From an uncultured Verrucomicrobiota bacterium (GTDB lineage: Bacteria > Verrucomicrobiota > Verrucomicrobiia > Opitutales > Opitutaceae): a stretch of 64,000 bases of DNA. This document shows positions 31,210 to 39,816 of this stretch, one piece after another. The stretch lies in assembly GCA_903869675.1 (NCBI GenBank), contig CAIQAB010000022.1:224178-288177 (forward strand). The letters are read 5' to 3'. The position numbers and the translations under genes are program-made. Below the pieces are notes generated by a model. The model ran no database searches, had not been told where the DNA came from, and saw only the letters and a program-made list of their open reading frames with translations. How positions within the stretch are numbered: position 1 is the stretch's first letter; every line of letters starts with the position of its first letter.

Positions 31210-31767
31210 ATGCCTTCAGCCAACGACATCCGCAAAGGTCAGGTCATCAAATTCAACGGCGAGGCCCATCTCGTGATGGAGACCATGCACCGCACCCCGG
31301 GCAATCTGCGCGCCTTCGTGCAAATGAAAATGCGGAACTTGCGCTACGGCAAATCCCTGGACCAACGCTTCAACTCCACCGATACGGTCGAAGTCCTGCC
31401 CACCGAGCGCAAGACCCTCGAGTTTTCCTACGCCGACCGCGACGCCTTCGCGTTCATGGACCCCGAGACCTACGAGACCGTCGAGTTACCCGCCACCCTG
31501 ATCGGCGAGAGCAAATTCTACCTGACTGCCAACGGCAAAGTCGAGGTCCTCTACGTCGACGAGAAGCCCCTCACCATCGACCTGCCCTCCTCCGTGGTGC
31601 TCAAGATCACCGAGAGCGCCGACGGCGTGAAAGGCGACACCGCCTCCAACGTCCAGAAACCCGCCACCATGGAAACAGGTCTCATCGTTCAAGTCCCCCT
31701 CTTCATCAAGGTAGGCGAGCTCATCAAGGTCTCCACCGGCGACGGTTCCTACATGGGCCGCGCCTGA
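31210..31767 (+). CDS. efp: Elongation factor P
   Basis: 185 aa starting MPSANDIRKGQVIKFNGEAH. All three domains: KOW-like N-terminus, OB domain II, and C-terminal VKGDTASNVQKPATMETGLI with VQVPLFIKVGELIKVSTGDG matching the EF-P signature. It relieves ribosome stalling at poly-proline. The tip of the domain-I loop reads HRTPGNLRAFV, so the residue aligned to the modified Lys34 of E. coli (PGKGQ) is Asn32. Neither the lysyl (EpmA) nor the rhamnosyl (EarP, which needs Arg) route would apply, and no modification gene is nearby. Monocistronic, with a strong terminator. Confidence 0.97.
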   Translation: MPSANDIRKGQVIKFNGEAHLVMETMHRTPGNLRAFVQMKMRNLRYGKSLDQRFNSTDTVEVLPTERKTLEFSYADRDAFAFMDPETYETVELPATLIGESKFYLTANGKVEVLYVDEKPLTIDLPSSVVLKITESADGVKGDTASNVQKPATMETGLIVQVPLFIKVGELIKVSTGDGSYMGRA

Positions 31768-31791
31768 GACGGCAGATTTCGTCTTCACCTC

Positions 31792-31818
31792 AAGCCGCCC
31801 CCCAAGGGCGGCTTTCTT
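31792..31818 (+). terminator. Rho-independent terminator after efp
   Basis: AAGCCGCCC (31792-31800), loop CCCAA, GGGCGGCTT (31806-31814), followed by TCTT. Perfect 9-bp stem with a weak T-run, 24 bp after the efp stop. Confidence 0.8.
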
Positions 31819-31829
31819 GCGCCCAACCA

Positions 31830-32876
31830 CTACGGGCGCACCCCAGCCGCATGCGCCGCCTGCCCCGGCTCGACCACGCGCAGATTCGCACGCGCCCAAG
31901 CCGCCTCCGGCTCGGGCAGGACCAGCGCCGCCGGATCAAACCACGGCAGGTAAAAAGAAGGGTCGTGCCAGGTGTATTCCAGCTGACCGGAGATCTGGCC
32001 AGTATCCGACACCGCCGTCGCAGCCGGCCACACCGGCCCAGATGGTTCGATCAAGCCAAACACCGCCCCCCACGGGTCGCTAACCACGGCCAGCCTCCCG
32101 CCCATCAGATCCACCCCCGGCTTGCGCAGGATTTTTCCACCCTCCTTTCGAATGCGGCGCACCACGTCCTCAATCTCGGCCACGCGCACAAAGCACACCC
32201 AACCCGGCACCCGCGCGGAACTGCCCGGCAGGGCCGTCACCGCCGCGCATGGCCGGCCGCCCGACATCAATAAAAGGTCCCCGATAAATAACGGCGTGCG
32301 CCGATCATCCGCGATCCGGCATCCGAGTATGGCCCCGTAAAAATCAGCCGCCGGAAACGGATCCTTCGCCAGCAAGCCCGGCCACGCCCAGTCGCCGGTT
32401 GACGGGATCGCCCCGGCCGGCCCCTGCACCAAACCGAAGGTCGCCCCCTCCGAATCGGCGAGAATCGCCTGCGTGCCATGCCCAGGCCACTCACGAGCCG
32501 GGACCAACACCTTCGCGCCCGCCGCCTCGGCCCGCCTCGCTGCCTCCCCAACATCATCCGAGGCCAAAAAGCCGACCCACCGGGCGAGCGCCATACCGAC
32601 GGTGATATCGCGGCGGAAGGAAATACCCGCCACGGGACGCCCCCGGTTCTCCAAGCGGATCCGCGCCCCACCCCCCTCGCGCTCCGCTGTCGCCGTCCAG
32701 CCGAGCGTCGCCGCATAGAAACCGGCAAGATCCGCCGGCCGCCCGCTGGTTAACAACTCCGCCCAGACCAGACGCGGGCCGCCCGCATCGCGGACAGAAG
32801 GATTCACGCCCGCCAACCGCGCCCCTCCGAGCCCGAGGAACACTCCCAGCCCAACAAAAAAACGAAGCGCTTTCAT
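31830..32876 (-). CDS. Secreted VOC (glyoxalase-like) protein, two domains
   Basis: 348 aa starting MKALRFFVGLGVFLGLGGAR, an export signal. Two vicinal-oxygen-chelate modules are visible: residues about 35-150 (VWAELLTSGRPADLAGFYAA ... ILADSEGATFGLVQG) and about 160-275 (WAWPGLLAKDPFPAADFYGA ... VVSDPWGAVFGLIEP). Each has the FY(A/G)A-x-LG helix and the D-x-x-GA-x-FGL strand. The C-terminal 70 residues (PVWPAATAVSDTGQISGQLE) are outside the fold. Export is unusual for this family. Metal-binding His residues are not clear, so it may bind a ligand rather than catalyse. It ends close to the efp terminator, convergent with efp. Confidence 0.82.
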   Translation of the reverse strand: MKALRFFVGLGVFLGLGGARLAGVNPSVRDAGGPRLVWAELLTSGRPADLAGFYAATLGWTATAEREGGGARIRLENRGRPVAGISFRRDITVGMALARWVGFLASDDVGEAARRAEAAGAKVLVPAREWPGHGTQAILADSEGATFGLVQGPAGAIPSTGDWAWPGLLAKDPFPAADFYGAILGCRIADDRRTPLFIGDLLLMSGGRPCAAVTALPGSSARVPGWVCFVRVAEIEDVVRRIRKEGGKILRKPGVDLMGGRLAVVSDPWGAVFGLIEPSGPVWPAATAVSDTGQISGQLEYTWHDPSFYLPWFDPAALVLPEPEAAWARANLRVVEPGQAAHAAGVRP

Positions 32877-32905
32877 AAGGTCGTGCGGTGGACGTCAGGC
32901 AGGGT

Positions 32906-33763
32906 TTAACAAAAACGGGCGAGCCGCGCCGCAATATCCGCGCGCAGACGATCAAGATAGCCCAGGGTAAAATCCGCGACATCCCGGGTCGGATCCGCCA
33001 CCAGCGGCGTGAGATCCATCGCCCAGGTGATCCCGGCCAAACGGTCGGTGGCGTGGGAGGTGTGGAAAGTCGCGTGCGCCAGCCGCCGGCCCTGCGCGGC
33101 GAGGTCGTAGCGTTTGCCGCCCGTCACCTGCGAATCGAAGGCCCGCAACAACTCCGCTGCCAGCGCGGGACGCCGGCCGCTGTCGAGCGCGACCTTGTCC
33201 GCATCGACCAGCCAGTCGAGGTCACGCCATACCTCCGCACCCACCACCTGCTTCGGACGCCGCGCTGGCGGCAAAGCCCGCAGCGCCTCCAGAGAGCGCA
33301 GGAAAACCGCCACGTGGGTGTCGTGCTTATCCGCCGGTTGGTGCAGATAAACCCGCTCCGGCGCGGAACCGGTAAAAATCACCGCCAGATCCGCCGCGAC
33401 GCCCGCCTGGCCCGGACGCTTCACGTCAGCGCTCGGGTGCGCGAGCTGAAGCTGGATCGCGTAGCCACCCAGGTCGGCTGCGCGCCGCTGCTCATCACGC
33501 CGGACCACCCGCATTTGTTCATCCGTATGATCCGCATACACGCCGGTGCGCGGAGAGCCGGCGCCATCGGTCACGACCACTCCCCCGAAAGCGCGGGAGT
33601 CAGGCGCATCCAGACAGTCGCAGATGGCATCATGGGCGAGGATTTCGATGTCATCCTGATGCGCCGCCACGCACAGATGGGTGACCCGCGCCAAAGCCGC
33701 CACCGGGTCGCCACCACCGGGGACAAACACATCCGCATCGGGTCGGGAAAAAACCAGGCTCAT
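32906..33763 (-). CDS. PIG-L family deacetylase
   Basis: 285 aa starting MSLVFSRPDADVFVPGGGDP. The zinc motif is CVAAHQDDIEI, where families usually have AHPDDE; Gln replaces Pro, but the His, Asp-Asp and Glu are kept. Downstream, LHQPADKHDTHVAVFLRSLE carries the H-x-x-H catalytic and metal-binding part. PIG-L enzymes remove acetyl from N-acetylglucosamine-type groups in glycolipids or small thiols. Start overlaps the stop of the sugar-nucleotidyltransferase gene by four bases (ATGA), suggesting a role on the same sugar. Substrate unknown. Confidence 0.88.
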   Translation of the reverse strand: MSLVFSRPDADVFVPGGGDPVAALARVTHLCVAAHQDDIEILAHDAICDCLDAPDSRAFGGVVVTDGAGSPRTGVYADHTDEQMRVVRRDEQRRAADLGGYAIQLQLAHPSADVKRPGQAGVAADLAVIFTGSAPERVYLHQPADKHDTHVAVFLRSLEALRALPPARRPKQVVGAEVWRDLDWLVDADKVALDSGRRPALAAELLRAFDSQVTGGKRYDLAAQGRRLAHATFHTSHATDRLAGITWAMDLTPLVADPTRDVADFTLGYLDRLRADIAARLARFC

Positions 33764-34641
33764 AATGGGGAAGGATAGATGCCCCGCCTCACGAGTTCGG
33801 CCAGCGCAGCCTGCACCCGAGGTTTATCCTCGCGGTAGGTGACGCCGAACCACGAATCGGCGGTTGGCAAGACCCGCACCCGCGCGGCGCCGCGCCGCAT
33901 CAACCCGTCAACCGCCGCCGGCAGGTAAAACTCGGCTTTTTCCTCCTGCCCGCGCGCCGCGAAGAAATGCCGCCAAGCCTCATCCAGTGAGGCGAGAAAG
34001 GTCCCGGCACGAAAACCCCAACAGTTCATCGACACCGGCGCAGCCACATTATAGACACGGCCGGGGCCGACATCGGCCGCCAAGATGCCGGAACGCTCCT
34101 CGATGCCCGTCAGCCAACCGTCCGCATCCACCGTGCAGACCCCGCGGGAAACGGCGCCGTTTTCCGACAAGGTATTGCCCAGCGGAAAGCCTACCATCGC
34201 GTGTATAGGGGTGCCGGCGGTGGCGGGAGCGCGGAGAAAGTCGCCCAGCGCCGCCAGCGAGCCCGCCCCATAAAAATCGTCGGCGTTCACCACCGCGAAG
34301 GGACCGGGCAGTGCCTCGCGCGCGCACCAGAGAGCGTGGCCCGTGCCCCAAGGCTTGGTCCGGCCCGGCAGGGGCGCCGCGCCCGGCGGCAGGAGGTCGA
34401 GTTCTTGAAACGCGTAATCCACCGCAATCTTGCCCGCGAACCGCGCGCCCACGGCCGAACGAAAGGCCTCCGCGAAATCGCGCCGGATAACGAAGAGCAC
34501 GCGACCAAAGCCCGCCCGCGCCGCGTCGTGCACGGTGTAGTCGAGCACCGTCTCGCCGGCCGGCCCCATGGGATCGATTTGCTTGAGCCCGCCGTAACGC
34601 GAGCCCATGCCGGCGGCGAGAACGACGAGGGTGAGAGTCAT
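33760..34641 (-). CDS. Sugar-phosphate nucleotidyltransferase-like protein
   Basis: 293 aa starting MTLTLVVLAAGMGSRYGGLK. The start is the nucleotide-binding loop of the NTP_transferase family (LAAGxGSRxGGLKQ). Further motifs: VLDYTVHDAARAGFGRVLFV, GTGHALWCAREALPGPFAVV with NADDFYG (metal-binding Asp), and VSMNCWGFRAGTFLASLDEA. It would make an NDP-sugar from a sugar phosphate and NTP. No left-handed helix acyltransferase domain is attached. Coupled by ATGA to the PIG-L deacetylase gene. Confidence 0.9.
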   Translation of the reverse strand: MTLTLVVLAAGMGSRYGGLKQIDPMGPAGETVLDYTVHDAARAGFGRVLFVIRRDFAEAFRSAVGARFAGKIAVDYAFQELDLLPPGAAPLPGRTKPWGTGHALWCAREALPGPFAVVNADDFYGAGSLAALGDFLRAPATAGTPIHAMVGFPLGNTLSENGAVSRGVCTVDADGWLTGIEERSGILAADVGPGRVYNVAAPVSMNCWGFRAGTFLASLDEAWRHFFAARGQEEKAEFYLPAAVDGLMRRGAARVRVLPTADSWFGVTYREDKPRVQAALAELVRRGIYPSPL

Positions 34642-34694
34642 ATCCAGAGGTGAACCGCAGCACGCCCGGCTGGCAATCCGCTGCTAGCGCAAAA

Positions 34695-36521
34695 TTAACC
34701 GGCGTTCGCCGCCTCCAGTTCCTCCCAGCGGGCGAGGGCGTCGGCGTGTTCCTTTTCCAGCTCGCGCAGCCGGGCCTCGGCGGCGCGAACGATAGCGGCT
34801 TCCTGCTTAAAAAACTTCGGGTCGCCAAGCTTCGCGACCAGCCCCGCCTGCTCCGCCTCCAGTTTTTCAATGCGCGCAGGCAACTCAGCCAGTTCGCGCT
34901 GTTCACGGTTGCTGAGTTTGCGCGCACCGGCCTTGGCGGGCGCGACCGGGGCCTGAGCAGGCGCAGCGATCGCGCGGGCATTCGCCCGGGTCGCGGCGGC
35001 GGGAGCCTTGGCCTGCTTCGTCTTCTCCTCGAGCCAGTCGCTGTAGCCGCCGATGAACTCGTCGATCCGGCCCTTGCCGTCAAAAACGAAGGTGCCGGTG
35101 ACGACTTCGTCGAGGAACTTCCGGTCGTGGCTCACCACCAGGACGGTGCCCTCAAACTCGACCAAAAGATTCTCCAGCAAATCGAGCGTCTCGGCGTCGA
35201 GGTCGTTAGTCGGCTCGTCGAGCACGAGGACGTTGGCAGGCTTCACAAAAAGTCGCGCCAGCAACAAGCGGTTGCGCTCTCCGCCGGACAGCACGCGCGC
35301 CGGGGTTCGAGCGCGGTCGGGCTCGAAGAGAAAGTCCTGGAGGTAACTGATGACGTGTTTAGTGCGGCCCTCGATGGTCACATGGGTGTTCCCGTCGGCG
35401 ACGTTGTCGGCGACCGTCTTGCTGTCGTCGATCTGGGCGCGCAACTGGTCAAAGTAGACGACTTCAAGCTTGGTGCCGTGCTTGAGTATGCCACCGGTGG
35501 GCGCGAGTTGGCCAAGCAGGAGTTTGAGGATGGTGGTCTTGCCCGCGCCGTTGGGGCCGATGAGGCCGATCTTGTCGCCGCGGGTGATGATGGTCGAGAA
35601 CCCAGTGACCAAGGGCGTCGCGCCGGGGTAGGCGAAGCTCAGGTCCTCGGCTTCGATCACCTTCACGCCGGATTCGTCCGCCGCGGTGATTTTGATAACC
35701 GCGCCGCCCGCGCGGTCCCGGCGGGCCTTGCGCTCGGCCCGCAGGGCATAGAGAGCCTCGATGCGGGCGCCGGCGCGCTTGCGCTGGGCGCGCACGCCCC
35801 GGCGGATCCACTCCTCTTCCTGGGCGAGTTTCTTGTCGGCCGCGGCACGCTGGCGCTCCTCGGCCTCCAGGCGCTCGGCGCGGCGCTGGAGAAACACGTC
35901 GTAGGCGCAGGCCCAGTTGGTCAGCACCCCGCGATCGAGCTCAACAATGCGGGTGGCGAGTTTTTGCAGGAACGCCCGGTCGTGGGTGACAAAAAACAGG
36001 GCGACTTTTTCACTGAGCAAAAACTCCTCGAGCCAGAGGATACTCTCGATGTCGAGATGGTTGGTCGGTTCGTCGAGCAAGAGTAAATCGGGTTTACTGG
36101 CGATGGCACGCCCGAGGAGCACGCGGCGCTTAAGTCCGCCCGAGAGAGTCGCGACCTCGGCGTGGGGATCGAGCTGGAGACGGGCGATCAGATCCTCCAC
36201 GCGCACATCGATCTCCCAATCCTCCTCGTGGCCGGCTGCGTCGCGCCGCACCCCGCTCGCAACGACGTCGTGCACCGTGCCGGCGAGATCCTTCGGCACC
36301 TCTTGCACGAGGCGGGCGAAATGCGCGCCGGGCTGACGGAAAACCTGGCCGGAATCGGGCTTCATGTCCCCCGCGATGAGCTTCATCAGAGTGGACTTGC
36401 CCGCGCCATTGCGCCCCACGAGACAAACGCGCTCGCCAGGATCAACTTGGAAATTAACGTGATCAAGGACGGGGGCACCGCCAAAGGCGTGCGAGAGATC
36501 GAGAAGACTAAAGAGGGCCAT
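34695..36521 (-). CDS. uup: ABC-F family ATPase (Uup-like)
   Basis: 608 aa from the ATG at 36521 (MALFSLLDLSHAFGGAPVLD). Two ABC domains without membrane segments. First: GRNGAGKST, LSGGLKRRVLLGRA, LLLLDEPTNHLD. Second: GPNGAGKTT, LSGGERNRLLLARL, VLVLDEPTNDLD. A charged linker (FLQRRAERLEAEERQRAAADK) joins them and a C-terminal coiled coil (residues about 530-608) is of the Uup type. ABC-F proteins act on the ribosome; Uup also affects transposon excision and branched DNA. The signature of domain 1 is LSGGL rather than LSGGQ/E. Stands 53 bp from the nucleotidyltransferase gene. Confidence 0.93.
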   Translation of the reverse strand: MALFSLLDLSHAFGGAPVLDHVNFQVDPGERVCLVGRNGAGKSTLMKLIAGDMKPDSGQVFRQPGAHFARLVQEVPKDLAGTVHDVVASGVRRDAAGHEEDWEIDVRVEDLIARLQLDPHAEVATLSGGLKRRVLLGRAIASKPDLLLLDEPTNHLDIESILWLEEFLLSEKVALFFVTHDRAFLQKLATRIVELDRGVLTNWACAYDVFLQRRAERLEAEERQRAAADKKLAQEEEWIRRGVRAQRKRAGARIEALYALRAERKARRDRAGGAVIKITAADESGVKVIEAEDLSFAYPGATPLVTGFSTIITRGDKIGLIGPNGAGKTTILKLLLGQLAPTGGILKHGTKLEVVYFDQLRAQIDDSKTVADNVADGNTHVTIEGRTKHVISYLQDFLFEPDRARTPARVLSGGERNRLLLARLFVKPANVLVLDEPTNDLDAETLDLLENLLVEFEGTVLVVSHDRKFLDEVVTGTFVFDGKGRIDEFIGGYSDWLEEKTKQAKAPAAATRANARAIAAPAQAPVAPAKAGARKLSNREQRELAELPARIEKLEAEQAGLVAKLGDPKFFKQEAAIVRAAEARLRELEKEHADALARWEELEAANAG

Positions 36522-36598
36522 GGATTGCCCAGACTGCGGAATCCCCTCGCTTGCATGCAACCCCGCAGACCGTCCCAATCTCGCACCGCCTCACCCCC

Positions 36599-37684
36599 AT
36601 GCGTTTTATTCGATTCATCCCCGCCCTGCTACTCTCGGCCATGACCGCCTACGCCCACACCCTCTACCTCGGCAACTACGCCGACTCCATCCATGCGGTG
36701 GATTTTGACTCCGCGAACGGGCGCCTCGGTCCGGACCGCGTAGTCGCCCCGATCGCGCACGCCTCTTTTCTCGAGCGCTCGGCCGACGGTCGCTTTCTCT
36801 ATGCCGTGGCCGAGGGCAAACCCGGCGTTCTGGCGGCCTTCGCAACCGGCGCCGGGGGCGCACTGACCCAGCTGAACACCCGTAGCAGCGAGGGCACCGG
36901 TCCGTGCGACATCGCCCTCTCGCCCGACGGCCGCCTAATCGCGGTCGCCAACTACGGTGGCGGCAGCGTGATCGTCCACCGCGTCGCGGCCGACGGCTCG
37001 CTCGATGAGAAGGTGGCCTTTTTTCAACACACCCACGCCGCCGGCGCTCACCCCGACCGACAAAAAACCCCGCATGCCCACGGCGTCACTTGGTCGCCCG
37101 ACGGCCGCCTGCTCCTCGTCCCCGATCTCGGTGGCGACCGCGTGTATAGTTATGCACGCAGTGCCGATGACTCCCTCGCGCCCAACCCCGGCCAGCCCTG
37201 GCTGACCCTCGCCCCCGGCGCCGGCCCCCGTCACGCACAGTTCTCACCGGACGGCCGCCACGTCTACGTCATCAACGAACTGGATAATACCGTCGCCGTA
37301 GTCGCTTACGATCCAGCCGGCGCCGCGTTATCTTTGATCGAAACGGTCTCGACCCTGCCCGCCGGGGGTTTCGCCGGCTTCACGAAAACAGCCGAGATCG
37401 CAGTGCGCGCCGACGGCCGATTCGTCTACGCATCGAACCGCGGCCACGATTCGCTCGCGCTCTTCGCCCGCGACCCCGCCAGCGGGCGCCTCACCCCGCG
37501 CGGTCATGTCGCGGTCCCAGCGAATCCGCGCCATTTCGCGATGAGCCCGGACAGCCGCTGGCTGCTCTCCGCCGGACAGGACGCGGACGCGGTGCGCATC
37601 TACGCGGTCGATACCGAAAGCGGTGGGCTGACTCCCGTCGGGCCGGATTTCGCCACGCCCAAACCAGTCTGCATTAACTTCTGA
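36599..37684 (+). CDS. Exported lactonase, seven-bladed beta-propeller family
   Basis: 361 aa from the ATG at 36599 (MRFIRFIPALLLSAMTAYAH), signal peptide cut near AYA-H. Propeller repeats are visible, each with a Ser-x-Asp-Gly-Arg motif (SADGRFLYAV, SPDGRLIAVANYGGGS, SPDGRLLLVPDLGGDR, SPDGRHVYVINELDNT, RADGRFVYASNRGHDS). This matches the lactonase_7-bladed (Pgl/YbhE) family. Cytoplasmic relatives hydrolyse 6-phosphogluconolactone; an exported version more likely acts on a periplasmic sugar lactone, for example one formed by sugar oxidation. Convergent with the sugar isomerase gene. Confidence 0.93.
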   Translation: MRFIRFIPALLLSAMTAYAHTLYLGNYADSIHAVDFDSANGRLGPDRVVAPIAHASFLERSADGRFLYAVAEGKPGVLAAFATGAGGALTQLNTRSSEGTGPCDIALSPDGRLIAVANYGGGSVIVHRVAADGSLDEKVAFFQHTHAAGAHPDRQKTPHAHGVTWSPDGRLLLVPDLGGDRVYSYARSADDSLAPNPGQPWLTLAPGAGPRHAQFSPDGRHVYVINELDNTVAVVAYDPAGAALSLIETVSTLPAGGFAGFTKTAEIAVRADGRFVYASNRGHDSLALFARDPASGRLTPRGHVAVPANPRHFAMSPDSRWLLSAGQDADAVRIYAVDTESGGLTPVGPDFATPKPVCINF

Positions 37685-37707
37685 TAGCCCGCGCCTACCA
37701 TCGCCGA

Positions 37708-38511
37708 TCACCACCAGCGGTTAAACGCCGCGTGGTGCAGGGCCTTGTCGATCTCCGGCAGATAAGGATGCCACATGCGCTCCCACTCGAGGCTCATCGC
37801 GCCGTCATATTTATCCAGCCGCAGAACCTCGCGCAGCTCGCCCATGGGGAACTCCCCGTCGCCAGGCAACACATAGGTGTAAGGATGCGTGCCGGTCGGG
37901 GCAGGCCGGCCCACGCTGTCTTTCACGTGCAGGTGAACGACGTGTTTCCTGATCGTCTTCCACGTCTCGGTCGGTGCTTCACCGCCCTTTTTCCACGTAT
38001 GATGAGTGTCCCAGAGCAGATTTATGCGAGGGCACTTTGCGATCAACCCGTGCAGGGCCGGCGAGGTCACGAACCCGTCATGCGTCTCCATCATGAGATC
38101 GACCGCCCAGTTGTTGCGGATGCGCTCCTGACGCCACCAGTCAAGGGTGGCCGCCGCCGCCGCCACCTCGGTCGCATCGCCGGTCTTGCCGCCATCAAAT
38201 ACCCGCAGCCACGGCACATCAGCCTCATCCGCCCAGCGGACAAACTGAGCGAGCTGGGCTCGGTCGATGTCATCGTGGCCGACCAGCTTGAACGAGGTCC
38301 CGAGCGCGCAAATCTTGAAATGCCGCTGCTTGAGGTAGGCCGCGAGTCCGGCGGGCGAACCATAGTGACTCTGCAACCAAGCCGGTAAATCGGTGGTGCC
38401 TTCGAGGGTGCGGAGTTCGAGCGAATGGAAACCATGGCGCGCGGCGATGGCGATGGCGTGGTCAAGGTCTAGCTCGGGGCACCCGAGCGTGGAAAACGTG
38501 TGGGGCATCAT
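37708..38511 (-). CDS. Sugar phosphate isomerase/epimerase (TIM-barrel, AP_endonuc_2 type), copy 1
   Basis: 267 aa from the ATG at 38511 (MMPHTFSTLGCPELDLDHAI). Xylose-isomerase-like TIM barrel: STLGCPELDLDHAIAIAARH, HSLELRTLEG, METHDGF, LLWDTHHTWKKG and VVHLHVKDSVG give the metal-binding Glu/Asp/His set, and MSLEWERMWHP supplies the last Glu. It would interconvert an aldose/ketose or keto-glycoside. Divergent from a second isomerase at 38658, with about 147 bp between them as a probable shared control region. Confidence 0.9.
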   Translation of the reverse strand: MMPHTFSTLGCPELDLDHAIAIAARHGFHSLELRTLEGTTDLPAWLQSHYGSPAGLAAYLKQRHFKICALGTSFKLVGHDDIDRAQLAQFVRWADEADVPWLRVFDGGKTGDATEVAAAAATLDWWRQERIRNNWAVDLMMETHDGFVTSPALHGLIAKCPRINLLWDTHHTWKKGGEAPTETWKTIRKHVVHLHVKDSVGRPAPTGTHPYTYVLPGDGEFPMGELREVLRLDKYDGAMSLEWERMWHPYLPEIDKALHHAAFNRWW

Positions 38512-38657
38512 GTGGCGGTGGGCTTGACCCGAGCATGCAGTAGAGAAACCGCCCCCACAAGCCGGGCTTTGGCCTTTTGAAACGCCGCCGCCTGTATGCA
38601 AAAGCGCTTGCGCCGGGACCATCCGCCGCGACCAACTCGCAGCATCCCCCGCACCCC

Positions 38658-39716
38658 ATGACTAGACCCGTTACCCTCTTCACCGGCCAATGGGCCGACC
38701 TCCCCCTCGAGCAACTCGCTCCTCTGGCCAAAAAAATGGGTTACGACGGCCTGGAGCTCGCCTGCTGGGGCGACCACTTCGACGTGGAGGCCGCCGTCGA
38801 GGGCAAGAAATACGTCCACCGCAAATGGGAACTCCTGAAGGACCACGGCCTGGCCTGCCACGCCATCTCCGCCCACCTCGTCGGCCAAGCCGTGTGCGAC
38901 CGCATCGACGAGCGCCACCGGGCCATCCTCCCTCCCGAGGTCTGGGGCGATGGTGACCCCGAGGGTGTGCGCCGCCGCGCCGCCCGCCGCATGACCGCGA
39001 CCGCGAAGGCCGCGCGGACCTTTTTCGACGCCCGCCCCGGTGCCGCCGCCAGGCAGGACGCCCTCCCTGCCGTGGTCAACGGCTTCACCGGGTCCTCCAT
39101 CTGGCATGCGCTCTACGCCTTCCCGCCCACCTCGCAGTCGTATTACGATGCTGGCTACGCAGACTTCGCCAAACGCTGGCTCCTTATCCTGAATGCCTTC
39201 GACAAGGTCGGGGTCAACTTCGCACTGGAGGTCCATCCCACCGAGATCGCCTTCGACATCGCCTCGGCCCGGCGAGCGCTCGACGCCGTTAAAAACCATC
39301 CGCGCTTCGGCTTTAACTACGACCCCTCCCATCTCGGCTACCAAGGCGTCGATTATGTGAAGTTTATCCGCGAATTCGGAGACCGTATTTTCCACGCCCA
39401 TGTGAAGGATGCCTGGTGGGGTCATGGCGACGGCACCGTCGGCGTGTTTGGCGGGCATACCAGCTTCGGCGACGCCCGCCGTCAGTGGGATTTTCGCTCC
39501 CCGGGCCGTGGCGATATCCGGTTCGAGGATATCATCGTAGCCCTGAACGACGTCGGCTACCGCGGCCCTCTCTCGGTCGAGTGGGAGGACGTTCGCATGG
39601 ATCGCATCCACGGCGCCACCGAAGCCGCCGCCTTTGTGCGCCGCTTGGATTTCACTCCAAACGCCGCCGCGTTCGACGCCGCCTTCGCCAAGAAAAACCA
39701 ACAAGCCCCGAAGTAG
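38658..39716 (+). CDS. Sugar phosphate isomerase/epimerase (TIM-barrel), copy 2
   Basis: 352 aa from the ATG at 38658 ([20 protein letters not shown]). TIM-barrel motifs: [30 protein letters not shown] (metal Glu), [20 protein letters not shown] (Asp, His), [13 protein letters not shown] (His) and [14 protein letters not shown] (Glu). This longer variant commonly neighbours Gfo/Idh/MocA dehydrogenases, as here (100 bp before the gene at 39817), and the pair probably forms one catabolic step sequence for a sugar or inositol-like compound. Confidence 0.92.
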   Translation: MTRPVTLFTGQWADLPLEQLAPLAKKMGYDGLELACWGDHFDVEAAVEGKKYVHRKWELLKDHGLACHAISAHLVGQAVCDRIDERHRAILPPEVWGDGDPEGVRRRAARRMTATAKAARTFFDARPGAAARQDALPAVVNGFTGSSIWHALYAFPPTSQSYYDAGYADFAKRWLLILNAFDKVGVNFALEVHPTEIAFDIASARRALDAVKNHPRFGFNYDPSHLGYQGVDYVKFIREFGDRIFHAHVKDAWWGHGDGTVGVFGGHTSFGDARRQWDFRSPGRGDIRFEDIIVALNDVGYRGPLSVEWEDVRMDRIHGATEAAAFVRRLDFTPNAAAFDAAFAKKNQQAPK

Positions 39717-39790
39717 TGAATAGCGGGTAGCGAACATCCCCGTCCAAACATCGCCGACCTACTCCGCCCTACTCGCTACCCGTTACTCAC
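39716..39790. repeat. Imperfect 18-bp inverted repeat between isomerase and dehydrogenase genes
   Basis: GTGAATAGCGGGTAGCGA (39716-39733) and TCGCTACCCGTTACTCAC (39773-39790) pair at 16 of 18 positions around a 39-nt loop. The motif is made of TAGCGGGTAGCGA / TACTCGCTACCCG steps. There is no T-run, so a terminator is unlikely. Confidence 0.45.
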
Positions 39791-39816
39791 CACTCGCTGC
39801 TTTCCCCACTACCCCC

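Noticed and set aside
34650..36086. Plus-strand ORF of 478 codons opposite the ABC-F gene
   Set aside because: It is antisense to a gene with complete double ABC motifs. Its protein has no family features and its composition follows from the codon bias of the other strand.
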